Of a stretch of 64,000 nucleotides of DNA, positions 46,200-58,462 are shown one piece after another. The notes beneath the pieces were generated by a model. It made no database searches and was not told the origin of the DNA. It saw nothing but the letters and a program-made list of their open reading frames with translations. Source of the DNA: Sarcophilus harrisii (lineage: Eukaryota; Chordata; Mammalia; Dasyuromorphia; Dasyuridae); contig NC_045428.1 of NCBI RefSeq assembly GCF_902635505.1, positions 152,159,641 through 152,223,640 of the forward strand, in the 5' to 3' direction. Numbering within the stretch: the stretch's first letter is position 1; each line of letters opens with the position of its first letter. The translations under genes were made by a program, and so were the position numbers.

Positions 46200-49170
46200 T
46201 GTTTAGGACACATGCTGAAAATGGAATATGGGGGGAGGGGCTGTAAAAGGGCAGGGCAGATTGAAAGAGGTGGTGGTCAGAAGTAAAACACTGGTGAGTA
46301 GGGATAGGAGGAAAGAGAAAAATATAACTTGGGGAAAATAAGATAGTGGGAAATACAGAGTTAGTAATTTTTATCTGTGAATATGAATGGGATGAACTCT
46401 CCCATAAAATGAAAGTGGATAGCAGATTGAATTAAAAGCCAGAGTCCTACAATATGTTGTTTACAAGAAACACATTTAAAGCAGAGTGATACTTGCTGAG
46501 TAAAGGTAAAAGGCTGGAGGAGGATCTATTATGCTTCAGTTGAAGTAAAAAAAAAAAAAGGCAGGGGAAGCAATACTGATCTCAGATAAAGTAAAAGCAA
46601 AAATAGATCTAATTAAAAGAGATAAGGAAGAAAACTACATCTTGCTAAAGAGTACCATAGATAATAAATTTATGTCAATATTAAACATATATATGCACCA
46701 AGTGGTATTGCATCCAAGTTCCTAGAGGAGAAGATAAGAGAATTACAAGACGAAATAGACATCTATTTCTAGGAGGGCATCTCAACCCTGCTCTATCAGA
46801 ACTAGATAAATTAAAACACAAAAAATTAAGAAAGAAGTTAAGGAGGTAAGTAGAATTTTAGAAAAGTTAGGTATAGTAGACCTCTGGAGAAAATTGAATG
46901 GAGATAGAAAGAAATATACTTTTTTTTTCTCTGTGGTATGGGAACCTACGCGGAAATTGACCATGTATTAGGGCATAAAAACATCAAAATCAAGTGTGGA
47001 AAGGCAGAAATAATAAATGTATCTTTTTCAGATCACGATGCAGTAGAGATGATCTGAAATAAAGGATTAGGGAAAAATGGACCAAATATTAATTGGAAAC
47101 TAAATAATCTAATCCTAAAGAATGAGTGGATGAAACAACAAATCATAGACACAATTGATAATTTCATCAAAGAGAATGACAAAGAGACAACATACTAAAA
47201 TTTATTGCATGCAGTCAAAGCAATTTTTAGGGGACATTTTATATCTCTAGATGTTTATTTACATAAAATAGAAAAAGAGAACATCAATGAATTGGGCAAG
47301 CAACTAAAAAAGCTAGAAAAAGAACAAAGTAAAACCCCCCAATTAAATGCCAGATTTGAAATTCTGGAAACAAAAGGAGATATTAACAAAATTGAAAGTA
47401 AGAAAACTATTGAACTAATTAAACTAAGAGTTGGTTTTATGAAAAAAAAATCAACAAAATAGATAAACCTTTAGTTAATTGGATTAGAAAAAGGAAAGAA
47501 GAAAATCAAATTGTTAGTATCAAAAGTGAAAAGGATGAAATTTCCAGCAATGAAGAGGAAATTAGAGCAATAATTAAAAGTCATTTTGTCCAATTGTATG
47601 ATAGTAAATTCAAATATGAAATGGATTAATACCTACAAAAATACAGATTGCCCAGATTAACAGAGGAGAAAATAAATCACTTAAATAGTTTCATTTTAGA
47701 AAAAAAGAAATTGGACAAAGTATTAATCAATTCCCTAAGAAAAAATCTCCAGGACCAGATGGATTTATATGGAAATTCTACCAATCATTTAAAGAATAAT
47801 TAATTTCAATACCATGTAAACTATTTGGAAAAAAATAGGGAAAAAAAGGAGTCCTACCAAATTCCTTTTTATTACACAGATATGGTGCTGATACCTAAAT
47901 CAGGTAGGGTCAAAACAGGGAAAGAAAATCAATTTCCCTAATGAATATTGATGCACAAATATTAAATAAAATATTAGCAAAGAGATTATACCAAGTTATC
48001 TACAAGATAATACATCATGACTAAGTAGGATTTATATCAGAAATGCAGGAGTGGTTCAATATTAGGAAAACTATTAGCATAATTCACTATATCAATAACC
48101 AAACGAATAGAAATCATATGATTATCTCAGTAGCTGCAAAAAATCCAACATCAATTCCTGTTAAAAACATTAAAGAATTTAGGAAAAAATGGAATTTCCC
48201 TTAAAATGATCAGTAGCATCTATTTAAAATCATCAGAAAACATCATATGTAGTGGAGATAAACTAGAACCATTTCCAATAAGATCAGGGGTGAAACAAGG
48301 TTGCCCACTATCACTATTTTTATTCAATATTTAATTAGAAATAAATTAAAGGAATTAAAGTAGTAATGAGGAAACCACATTATATTCTTTGCAGATGATA
48401 TGATGGTATACTTAGAGAATTCTAGAAAATCAACTAAAAACCTATTAGAAACAATTCACAATGTTAGCAAAGTTGCAGGATACAAAATAAATCCACAGAA
48501 ATCATCAGTATTTCTGTATATTACCAATAAAATCCAGCAACAAGAGATGTAAAGAGAAATCCCATTGGAAATGAAAATATTTGGGAGTCTACTTACTATC
48601 AAAGTTAGTAATTATATGACCATAATTACAAAACACTTTCCACACAAATAAAGTCAGATCTAATCAATTGGAAGAATATCAAGTGCTCATTCGTAGGTGA
48701 GCTAAATGATCAATAGATATGAATACACAAGTTTCAGATGAAGAAATTAAAACCATTTCTAGAATGGTTTTCAAACGCTTGAAAAATGTTCTAAATCACT
48801 GTTGATCAGAAAAATGCAAATTAAGACAACTCTGAAGTAGTACTATATACATCTCTCAGATTGACTAAGATGACAGGTAAAGATAATGATGCTGTTGGAA
48901 GAGATGTGGGAAAACTGAGACACTAATACATTGTTGGTAGAGTTATGAACCGATCCAACTATTCTGGAGAGCATATGGAACTATATCCAAAGGGGTATCA
49001 AACTGTGCATATCCTTTGATCCAACAGTGTCTTTACTGATCTCCCAAAGAGATCATAACAAAGGGAAAATGATCCATATGTGCAAAAATATTTGTAGTAC
49101 CCTTTTTTGTAGTGGCAAGAACCTGGAAACTGAGTAGATATTTTATCAGTTGGGGAATGGCACAGAGAAA
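46200..49170 (+). mobile_element. L1 LINE, ORF2 portion with internal loss
   Basis: The endonuclease occupies about 46260-46990. A pre-RT part at 47205-47462 reads INELGKQLKKLEKEQSK and INKIESKKTIELI. The RT runs from about 47640, with the catalytic FADD at 48388-48399, then MMVYLENS and [13 protein letters not shown]. After about 48690 the sequence jumps to the ORF2 C-terminal zone, ending near 49170 without a 3' UTR or tail. Stops and shifts are scattered through it, so it is inactive. The ORF2 start is at the left edge and ORF1 is absent. Confidence 0.88.
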
Positions 49171-49499
49171 GAACTACAAATAATAAAACACCACACTCTC
49201 CAAAGAATAAAAAATGCAATTAATCCAAAGGGCAATGATGGTTTTATGAAGTAAATGATATATGAGCTATGGTTACATGATTAGAAAAAAAGATGTATAA
49301 GTCATAAGGCAAGAGAAAAGGATAAAAGGAGGACAGCCTAAATAGTATACTGGTATTTATGGAGAATTAAAGCATCTAGTATAAGACTTTTTGAATACTG
49401 GGTCAATCCTCCATGTAGCATTTATGAAAGTACATGGACAAGAAATTGCACAGAAGTGGAAACTGTGAATGACCTGTGATTTGTATGATTAAAAGAAGT

Positions 49500-49810
49500 A
49501 CATAGAGTAGTGAGATTATAAATCCATCAGAATTCTCCAGTATATGTAAGGCACTGGTGGTATTATTAAAAACAAATAAAACATCATTTCTCTCCTCAAG
49601 GAATTTATAATTAATAAATTTCATGTCTAAAAAACATATGGACAAGAGAAGTTAAAAAAAGAAGTTATACAGATTCTGATAAGAGACAGGTTGCTATTGG
49701 CAGAAGAGATAAAGAAAAACTTCATTAATGAGTGACATTTGAAGTAGGACTTAATGAATTATATAGATAAGCAAGAAGATGATAGGGAGAGAATAGTTGT
49801 TCCCTGAGAT
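49500..49810 (-). mobile_element. L2 LINE, upstream 3' region
   Basis: CTCTCCTCAAGGAATTTATA, GAGTGACATTTGAAGTAGGA and GCAAGAAGATGATAGGGAG in reversed order. Confidence 0.65.
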
Positions 49811-49989
49811 CTATGTAGTAGGGGACCTGAATAATATTAAAATACCATATAAATGGTATATTTATTGACCAAAGTCCTCTATAAAGCTAGTGATTCAATA
49901 TAATCTCTTTAAAAAACAAGATTTCTAAATCTATTATAACATGTAACTAGTTATATTTGAGGAATCTGACCCATCATATATAAGTATTC

Positions 49990-50160
49990 CTGATATGGAA
50001 TCACAGGATTTAGGATCTAGTAACTAATTTAGTCCATCCCATTCATTAAGTAAACAGAAACCTAAAGAAATTAAATGACTTGATCAATATCACTCAATTA
50101 TAGCAAAGCTAGGATTCATATCTAGGCCTTTTCACTTTATTAATCAATGGAGTCATCATG
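49990..50160 (-). mobile_element. SINE fragment (MIR type)
   Basis: AAACCTAAAGAAATTAAATG, then AGCTAGGATTCATATCTAGG. Diverged. Confidence 0.6.
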
Positions 50161-50364
50161 GATATTGTATTTATTAAACTATTTTAAGAATTTCCCAGAG
50201 TCACTGTGGTCTGTTACATATATGACATTCAAACACATTCATAAATGCTTCTTTATTTTGTTTATCAAATGAATATTTTGGTAAGACAAATGAAAAGGGG
50301 CAGGATGGTGATGTACCTAAAAAGCTGGTTATAGAATTATTAAGTCTTGGGTCCCATGGAGTAT

Positions 50365-50475
50365 ATGGGTCATAAGATCATAAATGTTGATCTGAAATGA
50401 CCATCTAATTCAATTGCCTCACTTTACTAATAAGAAAACTGAGACGCAGAATTCAAGTGCTGTCTGACACATACT
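50365..50475 (-). mobile_element. SINE fragment with L3-like end
   Basis: GATCATAAATGTTGATCTGA, CCATCTAATTCAATTGCC and AAGAAAACTGAGACGCAG. Confidence 0.62.
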
Positions 50476-50479
50476 GATT

Positions 50480-51465
50480 GTGTGAACCTGAATGAATTAT
50501 TTCACCTCTAAACTTTATAAGTAATAGATGACTTTTCAATATCTTTTGGTATATAATTTTCACTCCAAGAGTTTCACACACTGGTGAAGTTATAGGTCTA
50601 GACCTCCAAAAAGCAAATTGAAATAAGCTTCCTATAGCAAAGTCTGTTTCAGCATGGTTAGTCCCTTATAAGTGCTGTAGAATATGCCTAATACTTATTT
50701 ACATAATAGGGTTAGAGTGGTCTGAGTGGTAAAATAACTATGCATACAGTTGTAAACCCACCCTAATAAATATGTATTTGAAAGCTGTAAGAAATATTTT
50801 TACACTTTCGCATTATATAATTGGAATTTTTATTTTCTATCCTTCATTCCATAACTAATTACAATATGGCAGGTCTCAACTATCGTTACAGGCAGATAAA
50901 TAGAGCAATTATCCTTTAAAAAGAAATTCATGTGGTGTGGGAAGAATTAATCAAAAAGCATAATCATGCAAAGTTCTAAGTGAAATATTGTTAACATTAA
51001 CCTGGAAATACCTAGTAGGAAATGAATATTTGCTATTGTATGTACATGTGCTTCCATAAAGCCCCCACAACTTCCAACTTTCCAATGTTTTTTTTTTTTT
51101 CTCCTCACCTTTAAAACTACCTGTTTAAATTCCCATCTATGCCTAAAGCCTAGCTACCTTTGAACTGTAATGGACAGAATAAAAAAAGAATAATAGGAAA
51201 TGGATAGCAAAGATAGTTAAGAAGATTGTAAGAGAATACCTTATTGTTCTTGATAAATTCATGTTATATGACTTAGATGAACCTGGGGCAGGAAAAGGCT
51301 GGAGAATGTGATTACTGAGTAACTCCCACCAATATTTAAAATGTCATGGAGAATGGACAACATAACCATGGGACTGGGCAAGAGCAGATGTCCTGAATTA
51401 AAAAAAAAAAAAAAAGATGATAGAGTACAAACTATAGGTTGTACCAAATGGTGTCATGAAAACTT
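50480..51465. other. Unique sequence, nothing recognised
   Basis: Contains a T run near 51088-51100 and an A run near 51399-51415. Confidence 0.55.
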
Positions 51466-51469
51466 AGAC

Positions 51470-52072
51470 ATAACTGGAAACTACTGAACAAGTTCTTCTG
51501 TAGGACACTTTGGTCACACTAATACTGGAGCTATTCAATTCCACATTTAAGGAAGGACGTTTGACATGCTGAAGAGTATTCAGAGAATGCAAATAGAATG
51601 GCAATGTTTCTGAGTCCAACTTAATTTGAAGAAATGAAGGATGTGTCAGTAGGATAAAAGAGAATCCTGGAATACATCTTCAGATAGTTGAAGAGTTAGC
51701 CTGTGGAAGCTGAATCAGCATTGATGGAGTAAATAAAGGACTAAGTATTTGGAAGATCAGCCAAGAGTTTCCTTTTATATGTGCTGACTGTGTGACACTA
51801 TGCAAATCATTTAACTTTTCAGTTCTTTAGGGTGCTGACATGTAGATTCCATGAAACCACAAGATCCACTTTTTATTCCTAATCTTGTTTGCTCCCTAAG
51901 GGCAGAACTAGTCACAAAGAGTAGAAATTTAGTCTAAATTTAACCTTGATATAAGGAAGAAAACTTTCTAACAACTAAATGTGTCCAAAAGTGAATGGAT
52001 TGTTCTTGGAGATAGTGAGTAAATAACTTCTTAGGTACATTGGGGGAATCTTTTCTAAGTATGGGTTGGACT
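51470..52072 (+). mobile_element. L3/CR1-type LINE 3' portion
   Basis: The block ACCTTGATATAAGGAAGAAAACTTTCTAACAA, read in two parts, is followed by GTCCAAAAGTGAATGGATTG and GGGTTGGACTAGAT, the order found in L3/CR1 3' ends. The left part is weak. It also contains a SINE-like piece at about 51780-51840. Confidence 0.65.
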
Positions 52073-52741
52073 AGATATCAAACGGAAACAGAAACAGATT
52101 CCTGCCTACATATCAACTTAGAAAACTAGGGAGCCAGAACTCTGGAGAAGCATACTTAAAAAAAGGTGTTAATTCAGTGGAATTGATAAGACAATGGTTT
52201 TCTAGTTTAGCATGGTGATTAATAGTTCTCTAGTTCAGTATGATTGAATTAATCTTACAACAAATAATGGTTCCCTAGTGATACAATGATTGGCTTATAC
52301 TCAGTATGATGAATAGATTTAATTGTAATAGAGTATTTAAGATGTCAGAGTCAGACCTAGAGGAGGACTCGAACAGATTTGGGGAAGGCTGGAGCACAAG
52401 CTCCTGGACTCAGGGACACTTCAAGACAGAGATCATGGTGATGGTCCTCCTGCTTTCTCCACAGAAACTAAGACACATTCTGGATCATCTCCAGAAAGCT
52501 AGCCAAGCCCCAGGCAAGGAGACAGACTGTGAAAGAGACGATAAAGACTTTTGGACTTTTATCACCTGGCTATTTTCGTGGTGATTACTCAGCTGAAATG
52601 AAGGCTGGTACAAAGACTTCCAAAAAGCTAACTAGAACATTACAGAAAACTTCAAATTTTTTCCCAGTTACATTTTAATATGATTCTGGTCTTGTTTGGG
52701 AGTTTTACAGAGACTACCACCCTGCAAGTTTGATATCTCTG
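52073..52741 (+). mobile_element. hAT-like miniature element, copy 1, split by an LTR
   Basis: The left piece 52073-52126 (TATCAAAC, then CATATCAACTTAGAAAAC) and right piece 52651-52741 (CCCAGTTACATTTTAATATG, ending AAGTTTGATATCTCTG) bracket the LTR. The right end matches that of copy 2 at 54962. The left terminal repeat is incomplete. Confidence 0.72.
52127..52644 (+). mobile_element. Solo LTR, 518 bp, inserted in a hAT-like miniature element
   Basis: The LTR is bounded by a 6-bp direct repeat GAAAAC (52121-52126 and 52645-52650). Its promoter-side part contains repeated AATGGTT/GGTTCCCTAG-like motifs, and a poly(A) region lies near 52540 (GATAAAGACTTTTGGAC) followed by a U5-like end. The 6-bp repeat suggests class II (ERVK-like). 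Only the LTR is present; it is a fossil. Confidence 0.75.
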
Positions 52742-53204
52742 GGCAATATGATGGCTGAATTCCTTCCCGCTGTGAAATTCTCTGGTTGCTCTAGGTATTC
52801 TCATTATTGTCTGGTAGGCATTTAGGCCTTGCTTCTACCATGTTTCATTCACTCATACTATCTGAGGGTGATAAAAAGGCCAGTCATTATTATGGTACAA
52901 TAACTGATCATTCTTGAGTCCTGTCCTTGGCTAGGAAGACATGGAGGTAGTTAAATAGAAAAGAATTGGTGCCCAAAATACTGAGTATTTATATAATTAA
53001 TTATATTATAATTAACCCATGACATTCTTCTCTCAAAAGAAAACAAAAGCAAATTAAAACAAAACACTAAAATCACTGGGGGTAAGTTTCTATCCCAAGG
53101 CTATTGTAACTTATGTTCCTCTTGGGAATACTCTGGATACTAATTTTAACCTGATTTTTCTGAGGGGCAGCATTCTTGTATATATGCACATCTTGGATAT
53201 GTAC

Positions 53205-53345
53205 AAATTCCATAAATCAGGGCTAAATTTATTATTTTATTTATTGCTTAGACTTAAGAAAGTGATGGAGAAAACATTAATAATGCAGATTAAATGTTAA
53301 AATGTGTTGAATAGAGACCTTATTGTTAAACATTTACCAGCACAC
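53205..53345 (+). repeat. Unclassified dispersed repeat, copy 2
   Basis: It contains TAAATCAGGGCTAAATTTAT, CTTAAGAAAGTG, TTAATAATGCAGATTAAATG and ACCAGCACACTCC in the same order as copy 1. Confidence 0.7.
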
Positions 53346-53429
53346 TCCTTGGGGGAAAGGGAAGCAAGGAGATGTTGCAGTAGGATTTGTCCCAAATAAT
53401 TTCTTTATTTCTTCCATGAAAGTTAGGTT

Positions 53430-53620
53430 TAATTCACAGAATTTACAGCTTAAAAAATTTTTAGAGATCAATTAATCCAGTCCCCACTTTCAAAAATGAG
53501 AAAACTGAGATACAAGGTTAAATTATTTGCTTAAGGTCACAGAGCTAATAAATAAGAGATCCTTGACCAGATGTCTCCTGACTCCAAATTCAAAGCTTTT
53601 TGTAACATGCTTTATAGGCC
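53430..53620 (-). mobile_element. SINE with L3-like end (MIR type)
   Basis: CAATTAATCCAGTCCCC, ATGAGAAAACTGAGATACAA, AAGGTCACAGAGCTAATAAA and TCCTGACTCCAAATTC in reversed order. Confidence 0.75.
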
Positions 53621-53932
53621 TTTTAGGGCTTAAAAGCCCTACTTTTGTCTTACAGGAATAAAAAGAATTATGGCAATTTCAGGTAAAAAATAGAAGGGTC
53701 AGTGGTACCATAGTAAAGGAGAGATTTGGAACAAAGTAATTTGTAAGAATAGTAATATCTTAACTGTGATCTTCCACAGTTTGTGGTTCAAAAAAGATAA
53801 TATATTTTTAACAATAACTCTGGGATTTGTGATTTCATTTATATAGAAAACTTCTAGGTAAGAAACCCTATTGACCAATGGAGTTTGGCATCCTATTTGC
53901 AATTTTTAGCTTTTTTTTTTTTTAAACTAGAG

Positions 53933-54962
53933 CAGTAGTGTCAAACTTGAATTGAAACTAATTCATCTTTTAAATAGTATTTTATTTTTCCAGATACATG
54001 CAAAGATAATTTTCAACATTCATTTTTATAAAATTTTGTATTCTAAAATTTTCTCACTCCATTCTTTATCCCCCCTTAAGCGATTTAATACGTCATATAC
54101 GTGCAATCCTCTTAATAATATTTCAATATTTGTTATGTTGTGCAAGAAAAATCAGACCAAAAGGAAAAAAAATGAGAAAGAAAAAAGAGAAAAAGATGAA
54201 AATATGATACTTCAATCCCCATTCAGTCTCCATAGTTGTCTCTCTGGATGTGATTGGCATTTTCCATCCCAAGTTTATTGGAATTGCCTTGAATCACCAC
54301 ATTGTTGAGAATTCATCACACCCAAATTCATCACAGTTGATCATCACATGATATTTTTGTTATCGTGTATAACTGTTTTCATGGTTCTGCTCACTTCACT
54401 AGGCATCAATTCAGGTAAATCTTTCAAGTTTTTTTCTGAAATCAGCCTGTTCATCATTTCTTATAGAACAGTAATGTTCCATTACATTCATATACCATGA
54501 CTGATTCAGCCATTCCTAACTAATGGGCATCCATTCAATTTCCAGTTCCTGGCCACTACAAAAAGAGGAGCTAGAAACATTTTTGTACATATGAGACCTT
54601 TCCCCTTTTTATTATCTCTTTGGGAAATAGACCCAGTAGCAAGAATAGTGGATCAAAGGATATGTACAATTGAATCATTTCACAACTCCATCAACAATAT
54701 ATTAGTTTCAGTTTTCCCATGTCTCCTCCAATATTTGTTATTATGTTTTCTTATCATCTTAGCCAATCTCAAAGATGTGAGATGGTATGGTGTCACTAAT
54801 TCATGCACAAAGATTGCTATAGACTTCATATTGACAGTTTAAAAATACATTATCTAGTATTTCATTGTATTTTTATCTGTTTTGCTAAATATTTCTCAAT
54901 TACATTTTAATTTGTTTAAAGTTTAAGTCTGGTTCCAGTTGCCTTGAAGTTTGATACCTCTG
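53933..54962 (+). mobile_element. hAT-like miniature element, copy 2, split by an L1
   Basis: Terminal inverted repeats CAGTAGTGTCAAACTT (53933-53948) and AAGTTTGATACCTCTG (54947-54962) match at 14 of 16 positions when one is reversed. The flanking 8-bp copies are AACTAGAG (53925-53932) and ATCTGGAG (54963-54970), 6 of 8 identical. Without the L1 it is about 190 bp. CAG-starting repeats and 8-bp duplications are the hAT pattern. Confidence 0.82.
53967..54794 (-). mobile_element. L1 LINE 3' end inserted in a hAT-like miniature element
   Basis: This is a 5'-truncated L1 3' end read on the minus strand; the plus strand starts CTTTTAAATAGTATTTTATT. A 10-bp target duplication ACTAATTCAT is present at 53957-53966 and 54795-54804. 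The ORF2 end is recognisable in the stretch about 54480-54790. The sequence is more diverged than the copy at 29582-30008. Confidence 0.88.
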
Positions 54963-54970
54963 ATCTGGAG

Positions 54971-57025
54971 TGGTAAGAGATTGAGTGATTTGCCAAGAGA
55001 CATAATATAAGAAGTACAAGAAAGAGTAGACCTACCTCAGTAGACCTATTGATTTTCACAACATATGTCAAATGCTTAGTCTTAAAACACAATGTACGTT
55101 TATCTGGAAAGTTAAGTGCCCACCTAGTTTTCCAATGGTCAGTGATATGGCTGAAAAACTGTTCATAGGACTTGTATTTTAGAAATACAAATTCCTTCTG
55201 CATCAGAAGCAATAAATCTATTGCTTCTATCTACATTTTTCCATTTGTAATTATTCACAGTCCTTAGCTGAAAAGTAAGTATAATAAGACTTACTCTTCT
55301 TGCTTCATAGGGAGTTGGTGAGTAAAAGACTTTGAAAATAATAATAATAATAATTAATATTACTAGGCAAAGAACAAGTAATGTCAAGTACTTATGGAAA
55401 CAAATAGGGCAGGATCTGAATTAAATTATAACAAACTTGTTTATTTTCTAACCCATGTAATATTTCTATAGACTTAAGATCTTTTTTAATTTTCTCCTTT
55501 CTTTGGAGAAGAGGAATAAAAAAAAAATTATCTCTTTTTGTCTTTCACTCAGTTCCCTTCTCTCTCTTCCTTTCCCTATCCTCACTGCCTTTGACGAGGA
55601 TTGACAGGTACTAAACTTCTGAAGGCAATCTTATGCTAAACTGATGTGCTCTAACAGGGGGGAGGGCTGCAGTTTGGAGTAGGAAATGTGGTTATTTTCA
55701 TTGCATAAAACAAAATCTGAAGAAGGTCAAATGATCTCAAGATGTCAATGTATTCTCTGAATGGGCTTGGTTTTTTTTTTTTCTGATTTAGTGTTTCCTT
55801 TTTATTAGTACAGAACATTAAATCAACAACTTGACTTTATTTATAAAATCAGACTAGTTTTTCCCCTGTGAATTGTTTTGAGAAACTGTCTACAAATTAA
55901 ATTTGATTTCTTTCAGAGGATCATTTAAAAATGCTTGATGTAATTACTATCATTATGATTATTAATTATAAAATTGATAAATGCTACAATGAACATCATA
56001 AAACATTATACTTCTTTTGTCAGTCCTCTTGGAATTATTTTCTTTGAAAAAAATAATTGGGGAGATTTTTGTGGTACTAATTAGTTGATTATGGTAGTTA
56101 ATTATTTAAAAATATATTGTAGAATAATGTAACATTAGTTATTAAATAAGTTTTATTACAGGGCTAATTCTCAGCATTAAGGAAATCACACTATGAAATG
56201 ATTCAAATAGACCAAATTTTACCAAAAAAATTAAGTTAATTTATTCAAGATTTTATAATAACATTAATTTAATGTAATGTAGAAGCAACTATATATATGT
56301 GTATATATATATGTATATGCACATTAATCAACTTCCCAAAGTTCATTTAAAAATAGAGATTTGTTGTTTCAAAGACTTGTTTTTTTCCTTCTCTCCAGAA
56401 ATTTTTTGGAAAAAAAAAGTAAATTAAAAACAATGCACAAAATATTATATATTCATTATAGAGAAAGACATTTTTCCTCACTTGGCTATTTTAAAGGACA
56501 GGAAGGAATAATTCTCCTCATTTAAGATGTTTTCTAATCCTTGGACTTTCCATGTATTTGAAATTCTTAATTTGAATTTACTATCTTATATCTTAGGACA
56601 CTTATCTGTTTTCTGTTTCATGAGGAAAGCATAGGAGAAATCTAGCCATAAGTTTGAAATACTTCTTTCTCACAATTGCAAAATTTGGGAATTGACTAAA
56701 TATTTATGTGACATTCACTGAAATATGCACAAATTGATAATCTTTTGAATAGAATGTCAAAGTTTTGAAATTGATAGCTCGTAGCCATCTTACTCTCGAA
56801 ATATGCTAATTAGGAAGTATAAGCAGGAATTTAGTCTGAATTTTGATCATTAACATGCTGAAAATAATTATGGGCAAAGAAATTTACTATAAAATTATCC
56901 TACTTGACAATAAAGACATCAACAAATGAGTTAGTAATGTGAGCAGATTCTGCTATTTAAAAAAACCCCAAAATTGTTGACTCTAATAAAGATCTCAACT
57001 ATAGGATTCAAGATTCTAACCTTCC
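54971..57025. other. Repeat-poor AT-rich block downstream of SLC10A2
   Basis: About 2 kb with almost no recognisable repeat in an otherwise repeat-dense flank. AT-rich homeobox- or octamer-like words occur (for example AATATGCTAATTAG at about 56800). It could hold conserved non-coding elements; this is inference only. Confidence 0.4.
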
Positions 57026-57029
57026 AATA

Positions 57030-57450
57030 ATCTCAATGACCTTTTTATTTATAATCTCATCCTTTTCACTCATTCCAGACAAATCTACTTCAGTACTTCC
57101 TCTGCTAAGGTTTTTTTTTACTCTTAGCAATCATTACATGTCTTTGACTTCACACTATATCCAGTGGTCACCTCCTCATTAAACTCTTTCTGACCTGAAT
57201 CATTCCATTTTTGTTATATCCAGTGCTTTTTTATATCACTGTATACCTATAATATTTCACATCCACATTTAGATGTTTTTTATTCCTTATTTTTCCTAGT
57301 TTAATTTGCCTTGTTGCCATTAATTTGAAATCTCTTATAGGGCTGTCACTGCTGTCAACTTCTATCACAACTTTCCATGATAGTAGCATTTAATATGCTC
57401 TAGACATAGTGGATATTTAATAAGTGTTGATCATTTGGCTGATATAAAAC
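57030..57450 (+). mobile_element. L2 LINE 3' region
   Basis: TAAACTCTTTCTGACCTGAA, GAAATCTCTTATAGGGCTGT and GTGGATATTTAATAAGTGTT. Confidence 0.72.
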
Positions 57451-57960
57451 ATTCATATCATATCTTTTTCTGTAGCATCAGAAACATACTGTACTTGGAG
57501 AAGACTCAAAAATTCAGAAAACTTTCTGCAAAATAAATGAATGAAGGAAAACACATTTATTACATTCTTACAATATGAAAAACTCTCTAATATATAAAAA
57601 ATATAATATATAGTTAGATTTGTTAGTCTCTTGAAACATACTGTCTAGACCATTATATTTTTGAAGTGGAGCAAAGGATGGAGAGTAGGAGTACACCACT
57701 AATTTTATGTCCTGGACAGTCAATAAATGTTTGCTGAATCAAATGAATTCTGGTCATACTCATTTATATTAAAGCATTGTTCTTGGAAGGGGCTTCAGTT
57801 TGGGTTTTCTTTTTTGTCTCCCCACTTCTCAGCAGGAAAATCAGATATTGATTTGTGGTGTTCTCTGACAGGTTATCTTGATTTGAAGCAAAAGCTTTGA
57901 ATAATAATAGTTTAAAAATATCATAGGTATGTTCATTTCTTCATTCAGGTAAATACTGTA

Positions 57961-58300
57961 ACTTTTTTTTTAAACAATAGCTTTTTATTTTCAAAATACA
58001 TGCAAAGATAGTTTTCAACATTCACTCTTGCAAAACCTTGTGTTCCAAATTTTTCTCCCTACCTTGTCCTCATCCCCTCCCCTAAACAGCAAATAATCCG
58101 ATATATGTTAAATATGTACAATTCTTCTACATATATTTCCATATTTATCATGTTGCACAAGAAAAAATCAAATCAAAAAGAAAAAAAATGAGAAAAATGC
58201 AAACAAACAGCAACAAAAAGGTGAAAATACTATGTTTTGATCCATATTCAGTCCCCATTGTCCTCTTTCTGGATGCAGATGGTTGTCCCCATCATAAGTT
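57961..58300 (-). mobile_element. L1 LINE 3' end, 5'-truncated
   Basis: The plus strand begins with a T run and AACAATAGCTTTTTATTTTC, the reverse of the L1 3' terminus, and stops near 58300. It lies about 400 bp past the SLC10A2 stop, in the gene's 3' flank or distal UTR. I could not find a convincing target duplication. Confidence 0.82.
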
Positions 58301-58462
58301 GTAGCTTTTATTTATTTATTTTTTTTAGCGACAATGAATTGCATATCTCTCTTTCTATAAAATATCAGGTCCTCATCTCAGGGTGATAAAAAAACTCAAA
58401 GTATTATCCAGGAGGCAATGTAGTGCAATCATTAGAAGGTCTTCTTGGTGACCCTTAGAATA

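Noticed and set aside
47205-47462. Lys/Glu-rich open frame resembling a coiled-coil gene
   Set aside because: It is the segment between endonuclease and RT of L1 ORF2.
52306-52584. 92-codon plus-strand frame
   Set aside because: It falls wholly within the solo LTR at 52127-52644.
53952-54308. 118-codon frame on the plus strand
   Set aside because: It reads the antisense of an L1 3' UTR and a miniature element; no protein similarity.
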